From Ruminococcaceae bacterium D5 (GTDB taxonomy: Bacteria; Bacillota; Clostridia; Oscillospirales; Ruminococcaceae), in NCBI GenBank assembly GCA_900113995.1, contig FORK01000020.1, positions 1 to 58,719 on the forward strand: DNA of 58,719 bases, written 5' to 3'. The notes beneath the pieces were generated by a model. That model was given only the letters and a program-made list of their open reading frames with translations. It made no database searches and was not told where the DNA came from. Positions within the stretch are counted from its first letter, which is position 1. The number at the start of each line of letters is the position of its first letter. Shown here piece by piece: positions 28,802-35,069 of the stretch. Both the position numbers and the translations under genes were made by a program.

Positions 28802-29693
28802 TTTTGGATACTTAATCAAGGAGGGCTTCCGCAACCTGCGGCAGAACCGCGCCATTTCCGTCGCCGCCATCGGCGTTCTGGTGGCCTGTCTGCTGCTGGT
28901 GGGCGCCTCCCTCCTCTTTTCAATGAACATCAACAGCCTGGTCGGCTACTTTGAATCCCAGAATGAAATCGTCATCTTTCTGGATGACAGCGTTTCGGGC
29001 AGCCGGCTGACCAAGCTTGACGACGAGCTGAGAGCAGTCGGCAACATCTCCTCGGCGACCTTTGTCAGTCGGGAGGAGGGCCTTGAAACCTGGATGAAGG
29101 AGCTCGGCGACGACGGCACCCTGCTCGAGTGGCTGGTGGAGGACAATCCTCTGCAGAATTCCTACCGGGTGGTCATCACCGACCTTTCGAAGATGGACGA
29201 AACGGTGGACGAAATCAAGGCGATCCGCGGGGTCGAGTCGGTCAGCGCTTCGAGCGAGGTGGCGCACGCCGTCACCGGGCTCAAGCAGGCGGTATCGCTG
29301 AGCAGCCTTGCTGTCATCGGGATTCTCGCGGCCGTCTCGCTGTGTATTGTCGCCAATACCATCCGGATCACCGTTTTCAACCGCCGCAAGGAGATCAGCA
29401 TCATGAAGTATGTCGGCGCGACCGATACCTTTATCCGCCTGCCCTTTCTCTCGGAAGGGGTGCTCCTCGGCTTCCTGTCTGCAACCATCGCTTTCTTCCT
29501 GCTCTGGGGAGGGTACGAAGCGCTGCTCTACTGGCTGAACGACAGCGCCCTTGAATGGGCCACCCTCATCACCGGCCAGCTCATTCCTTTCAAGCAGGTC
29601 GCGCTGCGGGTTTACCTCTGCTTCCTTGCCACCGGTATGGCGATCGGCGGGGTCGGCAGCAGCTTCTTTGTCGGAAAATACCTCAAAGTTTGA
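28788..29693 (+). CDS. ftsX: Cell division protein FtsX
   Basis: The permease-like partner of FtsE. The 301-aa protein has one N-terminal membrane helix (about 21-42) and an extracellular loop of about 130 residues that should touch the hydrolase. A three-helix C-terminal part follows, with VFNRRKEISIMKYVGATD as the conserved cytoplasmic loop. The start is GTG at 28788, with GGAGG five bases upstream. A strong terminator follows (29711-29760), so the M23 gene is transcribed separately or by read-through. Confidence 0.95.
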   Translation: MRGSSFGYLIKEGFRNLRQNRAISVAAIGVLVACLLLVGASLLFSMNINSLVGYFESQNEIVIFLDDSVSGSRLTKLDDELRAVGNISSATFVSREEGLETWMKELGDDGTLLEWLVEDNPLQNSYRVVITDLSKMDETVDEIKAIRGVESVSASSEVAHAVTGLKQAVSLSSLAVIGILAAVSLCIVANTIRITVFNRRKEISIMKYVGATDTFIRLPFLSEGVLLGFLSATIAFFLLWGGYEALLYWLNDSALEWATLITGQLIPFKQVALRVYLCFLATGMAIGGVGSSFFVGKYLKV

Positions 29694-29710
29694 TGGGCGC
29701 ACGCCCCTTT

Positions 29711-29760
29711 GCTTGGCGCAAAAAGCCGCTGTGAGGCCTGACTTTTTGCGCCAAGCTTTT
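29711..29760 (+). terminator. Terminator after ftsX
   Basis: A perfect 15-bp stem, GCTTGGCGCAAAAAG with CTTTTTGCGCCAAGC, with a 16-nt loop and TTTT at the end. Confidence 0.9.
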
Positions 29761-29905
29761 CAAAAAGCATTCGGACGCGCCCTGTTTTCCCAGTATGACG
29801 GAACATTCTGCGGAAAAAGCTTCCTTTGATGAAGCATATTTGCAGTTTTTTCACACATTTCTAACGAAGATCGGTTTTAATAGAAAAGATGGGAGGAATG
29901 ACCGA

Positions 29906-31096
29906 TTGCAGAAACAACGGGTTCTTTCCTTCCTGCTGGCCGGCGTGCTGGCTTTTTCCCTGCTTGGCGTGTCCGGCGCTGCGGCCGATGACGACGCCGA
30001 CGAATATAAGGAGGAGCTTGACGCCCTTTCCAGCCGCTACGACGAGCTGGAGGCACAGCAGAAGGCCATTACGGAACAGATCAACAAAGCCAAGAGCGAA
30101 AAGGATAAGTACCTCTTACAGAAAAAGGAACTGGACAACCAGATCTACAGCGTCCGCCAGCAGATCGGCGTGCTCAGCGACAAGATCACCCTGCTGGAAG
30201 GGCACATCGCCGAAAAGGAAGACGAGCTGCAAAAGCAGAACGAGGAAATCGAGGAAAACTACAAGCTGCTCAAGAAACGACTGCGGGTCATGTACAAGGC
30301 GGGGAATGCGAGCGTTTTGGGACTGGTGCTCGGCGCGGAGGATTTTTCAGAGTTTCTCACCCGCGGGCAGGTTGCCTCCCGGGTGGCCAAGCACGACCAG
30401 GAGCTGATCGAGGAGATGCGGCGGAAGGTTGCTGAAATTGAGGAGACCAAGGCGGCCATCGAGGCGGACAAATCCGACCTGGAGGGCAGCAAGAGCCAGC
30501 AGGCCGCAAAGCAGACCCAGCTCGCCGGACAGATCGCCGACACACAGGACCAGATTCAGGACATCACCGCCCTCGAACAGGACTATCTCGCCAATAAGGC
30601 CGCCATCGACAAGCAGATGAAGGAGGTCCAGGCGGAGGTCGATGCAATCTACGCCAAGATCAAGTCGGTCGGCGAATACGAGGGCGGCATCATGCTCTGG
30701 CCGGTCGAGGGCTACCAGACAGTCACCTCCGACTACGGCTGGCGGTTCGGCGGCACCGACTTCCACACCGGCATCGACATTGCCCGCCTCAACGCGCGCG
30801 GCGAGGGAATCTATGGCAAGCCGATCCGCGCGGCGTCGGACGGCACCGTCGTCTTTACCCAGACCACCTACACCTACGGCCGCGGCTACGGCATCTACCT
30901 GATCATCGACCACGGCGGCGGGATCTCGACCCTCTACGGGCACACCTGCGGCCTCAATGTCAAGCTGGGCGACAAGGTCAAACGCGGCCAGACCATCGCC
31001 TTCGTCGGCTCAACCGGCTGGTCCACCGGTCCGCATCTGCACTTCGAGGTCCGCGTCAACGGCGCGTACACCAATCCCTGGCCCTACCTGCGATAA
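29906..31096 (+). CDS. EnvC/PcsB-like M23 murein hydrolase with coiled coil
   Basis: Probably the extracellular cell-wall hydrolase, or hydrolase activator, worked by FtsEX. The TTG at 29906 has GGGAGG 9 nt upstream and starts a clean signal peptide: LSFLLAGVLAFSLLGVSGAAA. Residues about 30-260 form long coiled coils rich in Glu, Lys and Gln. The C-terminal LytM domain keeps its zinc ligands, FHTGIDIA (HxxxD) and HLHFEV (HxH), so it should be catalytically active, unlike EnvC. Its place after ftsEX supports the pairing. ATG starts further upstream would hide the signal peptide. Confidence 0.93.
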   Translation: MQKQRVLSFLLAGVLAFSLLGVSGAAADDDADEYKEELDALSSRYDELEAQQKAITEQINKAKSEKDKYLLQKKELDNQIYSVRQQIGVLSDKITLLEGHIAEKEDELQKQNEEIEENYKLLKKRLRVMYKAGNASVLGLVLGAEDFSEFLTRGQVASRVAKHDQELIEEMRRKVAEIEETKAAIEADKSDLEGSKSQQAAKQTQLAGQIADTQDQIQDITALEQDYLANKAAIDKQMKEVQAEVDAIYAKIKSVGEYEGGIMLWPVEGYQTVTSDYGWRFGGTDFHTGIDIARLNARGEGIYGKPIRAASDGTVVFTQTTYTYGRGYGIYLIIDHGGGISTLYGHTCGLNVKLGDKVKRGQTIAFVGSTGWSTGPHLHFEVRVNGAYTNPWPYLR

Positions 31097-31119
31097 GAAT
31101 ATCCGCAAAGGAGCTTTCG

Positions 31120-32451
31120 ATGAATAGAAAAATCACCATAGGCGCGGCCATTACCCTCGCCTTCATGTTCTCCACCGTCACCTTCATCACGACCTGGATT
31201 TATTCTACCAAGTCGTTCAACAGCACCGTTTTCAACATCCGGGAACGGGAAACGATGTATGCCAAGATCAAAGAGGTCGATGATCTCGTCCGCCAGCAGT
31301 ACTATCACACGATCGACGAAGACGTATTGGGCGAGGATCTGGTCCGCGGCTATGTGCAGGGAATTCAGGACCCCTATGCGACCTACCTGACCGCCGAGCA
31401 GTACGCCGAGACCCAAAGCGATTTCGCCGGGCGGATGGTTGATATCGGCATCGTATGCAGCCAGAGCTCGGACGGATACATCCGGATCGACCAGGTCTAT
31501 GAGGATTCCCCCGCCGCCCTTTCGGAGCTTGCAGCCGGGGATTTGATTGTCAAAATTGACGAGCTGAACGTCACCGCTGAGAACTACGAAGGCGCGACCG
31601 ACGCCCTCAAAGGCGAGCCGGGCACCACCGTCACCCTGCTGGTGCGCCGCGACAGCGTTGACAAGAGCTACACCATCACCCGCCGCAAGGTGGAGGTGCC
31701 GACGGTGAGCAGCCGGATGATCGGCGACGCGGGCTACCTGCGGATCACCGAATTCAACGACGCCACCCCCGATCAATTCGGAAAGGCGCTCAACGAGCTG
31801 CTCAGCGGGGGAGCGAAATCCCTTGTATTCGACGTGCGAAATAATCCGGGCGGGACGATTGACTCGGTCGGAAAAATTCTCGACATTCTGCTGCCGGAAG
31901 GTCCGATCGTCTCGGCCACCTACCGCGGCAGCACCGAGCCGCAGATCCTTCTGACCAGTGACGCCAACGAGGTCGATCTGCCGATGGCAGTGCTGATCAA
32001 CGGGCGTTCCGCCTCCGACGCCGAGCTTTTTGCACAGGCGCTCAAGGATTACAGCAAGGCCAAGACCGTCGGAATGACCAGCTACGGCAAGGGCTCCATG
32101 CAGGAGGTGCACAAACTCTCGGACGGCTCCGCCCTCGTCTTTACGGTAGCCCTCTACAACCCGCCCAGTTCGCCCAACTTCGAGGGAATCGGGGTCAAGC
32201 CGGATTATGAGGTTCGGATGCCCGCCGAACTGGAAAAAGAATTCGAAAATCTCGACGAAAACAGCGATCCTCAGCTCAAAAAAGCGCTTGAGGTCGTCGC
32301 CGGTCTGATCAAGGATCTCGCCCCTGTCGAGGAAACCACTCCCGCTCCCACCTCCGCCCCGTCGTTCGAGTCCTCTTCCGAGGCTGGCACGGAAGCAGCC
32401 GGCGAAGATGAACCTGAGCCGGAAGCAGAGGAAGAAACAGATGCGGCATAA
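31120..32451 (+). CDS. S41 family C-terminal processing protease
   Basis: A secreted or membrane-anchored CtpA/CtpB-like protease. The 443-aa protein has an N-terminal hydrophobic anchor (about 8-28). A PDZ domain (about 95-185) contains AALSELAAGDLIVKIDELNV. The S41 core has the nucleophile loop NGRSASDAELFAQAL and the lysine loop SYGKGSMQEV. The C-terminal tail is low-complexity, rich in Pro, Ser and Glu. The gene lies 23 bp after the M23 hydrolase gene. In other bacteria Ctp proteases control such hydrolases, which fits a shared cell-wall role here. AAAGGAG precedes the ATG. Confidence 0.94.
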   Translation: MNRKITIGAAITLAFMFSTVTFITTWIYSTKSFNSTVFNIRERETMYAKIKEVDDLVRQQYYHTIDEDVLGEDLVRGYVQGIQDPYATYLTAEQYAETQSDFAGRMVDIGIVCSQSSDGYIRIDQVYEDSPAALSELAAGDLIVKIDELNVTAENYEGATDALKGEPGTTVTLLVRRDSVDKSYTITRRKVEVPTVSSRMIGDAGYLRITEFNDATPDQFGKALNELLSGGAKSLVFDVRNNPGGTIDSVGKILDILLPEGPIVSATYRGSTEPQILLTSDANEVDLPMAVLINGRSASDAELFAQALKDYSKAKTVGMTSYGKGSMQEVHKLSDGSALVFTVALYNPPSSPNFEGIGVKPDYEVRMPAELEKEFENLDENSDPQLKKALEVVAGLIKDLAPVEETTPAPTSAPSFESSSEAGTEAAGEDEPEPEAEEETDAA

Positions 32452-32463
32452 AACAGCGCCCGA

Positions 32464-32499
32464 AAAAACAGCGTCAGGAATCTTCCTGACGCTGTTTTT
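32464..32499 (+). terminator. Terminator after the S41 protease gene
   Basis: ACAGCGTCAGGAA and TTCCTGACGCTGT form a long stem around a two-base centre (effective loop 4), followed by TTTTTC. Confidence 0.92.
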
Positions 32500-32594
32500 C
32501 CTCGCTGAAACTATATCAGAACCACCCGTATCACGGGTAGCCCACGCAGGCTCCGCAAGAGTCCGATATCGGCCGCGTCCCAAGGCGCAGTAAA

Positions 32595-32640
32595 GCGGCC
32601 TGCCGGCCGCATATTCTTATGGGCGGCCCGCAGGCCGCCC
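32595..32640. repeat. Pair of GC-rich palindromic elements
   Basis: GCGGCC-TGCC-GGCCGC (32595-32610) is followed by GGGCGGCC-CGCA-GGCCGCCC (32621-32640). The second 20-mer recurs exactly at 50407-50426, where it acts as a terminator stem. A variant is found in the mfd terminator. Confidence 0.7.
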
Positions 32641-32663
32641 ATTCCCGTCCATTCCCCTCTTCC

Positions 32664-32715
32664 TTCCTGCCTGTCCGGTGTGCGGCGCGCTCGAGCGGAG
32701 AGCGGAGCCGCGAGG
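32664..32715. repeat. Dispersed intergenic repeat, copy 4
   Basis: CCTGCCTGTCCGGTG, then GGCGCGCTCGAGCGGAGAGC: the same family as 522-566 and 16087-16196, in the same orientation. Confidence 0.55.
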
Positions 32716-32784
32716 TTTATCTTTTCTACGCATAGGTGCAGCCTTTTTGGAACCACAGGCACATCCCTTGGTTTTCTGCCTGCA

Positions 32785-32823
32785 AGAAAAGCGAAGGAAG
32801 CAGGATGTCCCCGCTTCCTTCGC
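32785..32823 (-). terminator. Terminator of the Usp-like gene
   Basis: On the minus strand GCGAAGGAAGC, an 11-nt loop and GCTTCCTTCGC are followed by TTTTCTTGC, 27 bp after the stop at 32850. Confidence 0.88.
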
Positions 32824-32849
32824 CCGGTCTTTCATTACGCGCTCCCCCA

Positions 32850-33308
32850 TCACGCCTGCTTGGCAGCAACAAGGGTGCGGGCGCTGAGGGCGGGACGCAG
32901 CACCTCGCGCAGTTCCCCGTTATGTTCCACAACAAAAAAGGTGATGTGGGTAAATTTGCTCCAAATCCTGGTCGTGACCGAATCGCCCTCCTGCGGGATT
33001 CCGGTCAGCACATAGGATACCTTGTTATCCTTGATGTAGCGGATGATCGCTTTCGCAACATTCTCCGAGTAGAGAAGCACCATTTCCGCGTCCTTCTCCT
33101 TGGAAACGCTGAACAGATACTCCAGCGATTCGGGGTCCTGGGGCACGCCGGGCTTCGCCACATTGATCACCGCGAGATCGGTATCGGACATCTCTGCAAG
33201 CACCTGCCCTGCCCGGATAATCCGGTCGCAGCGGCGCTGATCGGTGACGCAGACCACTGTTTTGGCACGAGCGGCCAGCGGCATCAGCGCAATCTCCTTT
33301 TCCGACAC
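32850..33308 (-). CDS. Universal stress protein (UspA-like) domain protein
   Basis: A 152-aa cytoplasmic protein. TVVCVTDQRRCDRIIRAGQ opens a Usp-like alpha/beta fold, and YVLTGIPQEGDSVTTRIW takes the place of the usual nucleotide-loop region. The classic G-2x-G-9x-G(S/T) ATP motif is not clear, so ATP binding is uncertain. The start is GTG at 33308, with AGGAGGTGAG upstream. It is divergent from rex. The shared spacer has a TTGTGAATAATTCA half-palindrome similar to Rex operators, so redox control is possible. Confidence 0.7.
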   Translation of the reverse strand: MSEKEIALMPLAARAKTVVCVTDQRRCDRIIRAGQVLAEMSDTDLAVINVAKPGVPQDPESLEYLFSVSKEKDAEMVLLYSENVAKAIIRYIKDNKVSYVLTGIPQEGDSVTTRIWSKFTHITFFVVEHNGELREVLRPALSARTLVAAKQA

Positions 33309-33394
33309 TGCCTCACCTCCTATTGTCTATACTATAACATACTTTTGTGAATAATTCATGTGAACCTGTTAAGATTTGCTGAATTGAGAAACAA

Positions 33395-33430
33395 TTGACA
33401 AGCGTCTTTCTTTGTTATACAATTTAACAA
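33395..33430 (+). promoter_or_regulatory. rex promoter with a palindrome over the -10
   Basis: TTGACA (33395-33400), a 17-nt spacer and TACAAT (33418-33423). TTGTTA (33412-33417) and TAACAA (33425-33430) flank the -10 with 7 nt between them. The Rex consensus has the same arms with 6 nt between, so this is an imperfect Rex-type operator and suggests autoregulation. Confidence 0.7.
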
Positions 33431-33474
33431 TATGGACGTACTAAGGCAATCTCACCACAGGAGGTGCAACGATT

Positions 33475-34134
33475 TTGCCAAAAAACCAATCTGTCTCTAC
33501 TGCCGTCATCCGGCGGATGCCCCGATATTACCGTTTTTTGGGAGAACTGCTTGAACGCGGCGTCACCAGGATTTCCTCCAAGGAGCTCGCCGCCCTGATG
33601 AACCTGACCGCCTCTCAGATCCGCCAGGACCTCAACTGCTTCGGCGGATTCGGACAGCAGGGCTTTGGCTATCACGTCGCGCTGCTCCATGAGGAGATCC
33701 GTAAGATTCTCGGGCTGGATCAGGGCTTTCGGGCGATCCTGATCGGCGTGGGCAACCTTGGCCGCGCCTTTGTCAACCATGTGGATTTCGCAGGTTCCGG
33801 GTTCGATCTGGTGGGACTTTTCGATAAAAATCCCGCCCTCATCGGCAAGAAGATTTCCGGTCTCACGGTTCAGGACGCCGACGAAATTCCCGCTTTCTGC
33901 GCCGCGCACACCGTCGATGTGGCGGTGCTCTGCGTGCCCAGCGAGGTCGCCCAGCAGACCGCCAACAGCCTGATCGACTGCGGCGTGACCGCTTTCTGGA
34001 ACTTTACCCAGTACGATATCAAGGTGGAGCATCCGGAAGCGGTGGTTGAAAGCGTCCACCTCGCGGATGGATTGATGGCCCTCTGTTATCAGGTCAACGA
34101 TTCCCGCAGGCCGTCCCCACCGGCGGAAAAATAG
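33475..34134 (+). CDS. rex: Redox-sensing transcriptional repressor Rex
   Basis: Senses the NADH/NAD ratio and represses fermentation and related genes. The 219-aa protein has an N-terminal winged helix (TRISSKELAALMNLTASQIRQD). A Rossmann domain follows with LIGVGNLGRAFVNH and the swapped C-terminal helix. The start is TTG at 33475, with AGGAGGTG 8 nt upstream. TTG rather than ATG could keep repressor levels low. A possible autoregulatory site lies in its promoter. It converges with the ribonucleotide reductase genes. Confidence 0.95.
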   Translation: MPKNQSVSTAVIRRMPRYYRFLGELLERGVTRISSKELAALMNLTASQIRQDLNCFGGFGQQGFGYHVALLHEEIRKILGLDQGFRAILIGVGNLGRAFVNHVDFAGSGFDLVGLFDKNPALIGKKISGLTVQDADEIPAFCAAHTVDVAVLCVPSEVAQQTANSLIDCGVTAFWNFTQYDIKVEHPEAVVESVHLADGLMALCYQVNDSRRPSPPAEK

Positions 34135-34245
34135 CGCCGTTTCCCGCGGGACGCTGTCCCCCTTCGCCTGCTGCGGGAATCGTCCTGCCGCCGGAAGAGA
34201 AACAGCGCCCTTTACTGTGGGAAGCTGTCCTTTTCGCCTCATGGA

Positions 34246-34278
34246 TCAAACAAAGGGAGGGAGCCGGTGCTCCCTCCC
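34246..34278 (-). terminator. Terminator between rex and nrdG
   Basis: GGGAGGGAGC and GCTCCCTCCC form a perfect 10-bp stem with a CGGT loop. On the minus strand TTTGTTTG follows. It ends nrdG transcription and may also serve rex. Confidence 0.85.
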
Positions 34279-34336
34279 GAAATATTTCTTCGCCGTTTTC
34301 AGCGGCTGCCGCTTTCCCCTTCCGGGAAGGCGTTTT

Positions 34337-34861
34337 TCATACATTCGCTTCTATGGCCCGGCCCGCCGCAAGCGAGGCAGCAGGGTCCAGCAAGCGCTGA
34401 TTGCGGCTTCCCCGGAAGCTCAGGGTCAAATCCCGCTCGGCCAGCACAAATCGCCCGTCAACCAGCAGGAAAGCGAGGGAAAGCAGCTCGCGCACCGCGG
34501 GACGGCGCGTTCCCATCTCCAACAGCTGCTCAAAGGTATAGCCCGAAAAAATCACAAGATCCCGGCCCCTTGCGCGCACCTCCCGGGCAAAGGGAAGCAG
34601 CGCTTCCGCCTGTTCCATCGGTTCCCCGCCCGAAAGGGTGACGCCGCGCACCAGCGGGTCGCGGTCAATCTCCTCGAGCAGCCGCTGCGGCGCACAGTCG
34701 TAACCGCCCTCCGGATCATGGGTCTGAGGGTTGTGGCAGCCGGGGCAGTGATGGGGGCAGCCCTGCACAAAAACAGTGAAGCGGATTCCCGGCCCATCGA
34801 CAATAGACTCGCGGACAACGCCCGCGAGTCTGATTGTTCCGTTGTTTTCCTGCGCGCTCAC
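34337..34861 (-). CDS. nrdG: Anaerobic ribonucleotide reductase activating protein
   Basis: A radical SAM activase that creates the glycyl radical on class III ribonucleotide reductase. The 174-aa protein has the cluster motif CPHHCPGC (CX3CX2C) in FVQGCPHHCPGCHNP, and LSGGEPM as the SAM-binding GGE motif. The start is GTG at 34861, and its first bases overlap the stop of the 56-codon gene upstream (GTGA). This coupling to the small radical-tail protein, rather than to nrdD directly, fits the idea that the small protein is its substrate. Confidence 0.95.
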   Translation of the reverse strand: MSAQENNGTIRLAGVVRESIVDGPGIRFTVFVQGCPHHCPGCHNPQTHDPEGGYDCAPQRLLEEIDRDPLVRGVTLSGGEPMEQAEALLPFAREVRARGRDLVIFSGYTFEQLLEMGTRRPAVRELLSLAFLLVDGRFVLAERDLTLSFRGSRNQRLLDPAASLAAGRAIEANV

Positions 34862-35028
34862 AGCTGCTCCATCTGATCCGAAAGGCCGTGCTTCACCCGA
34901 TCGGCCACCTCGGCACGCTTGGCATTGTTAAAACGGTCGAGTGTCCCGACCAGATAGCCGGTGATGCGGCGGATTCTCTCAAAGCCGACGCCTTCGCCCA
35001 CCATTACCATGTTGTTTTTCATCGTCAT
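34858..35028 (-). CDS. Detached glycyl-radical tail of class III ribonucleotide reductase
   Basis: A 56-aa protein. RRITGYL (residues 20-26, Gly24) matches the glycyl-radical consensus R-V/I-x-G-Y. It continues into FNNAKRAEVADRVKH, which matches the conserved C-terminal end of complete NrdD proteins (pattern FNxGKxxExxxRxKH). The preceding nrdD lacks this tail. The ATG at 35028 has GGGAGG at ideal spacing. The gap from the nrdD stop is 41 bp, with no sign of a frameshift. It overlaps nrdG by 4 bp. I infer that it is the radical-bearing subunit, added to the main enzyme as a separate chain. A regulatory or spare-part role, like GrcA, is the alternative. Confidence 0.82.
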   Translation of the reverse strand: MTMKNNMVMVGEGVGFERIRRITGYLVGTLDRFNNAKRAEVADRVKHGLSDQMEQL

Positions 35029-35069
35029 AAAAATTCCTCCCAAAGACTGTGATATGTATACAAGTTTCT

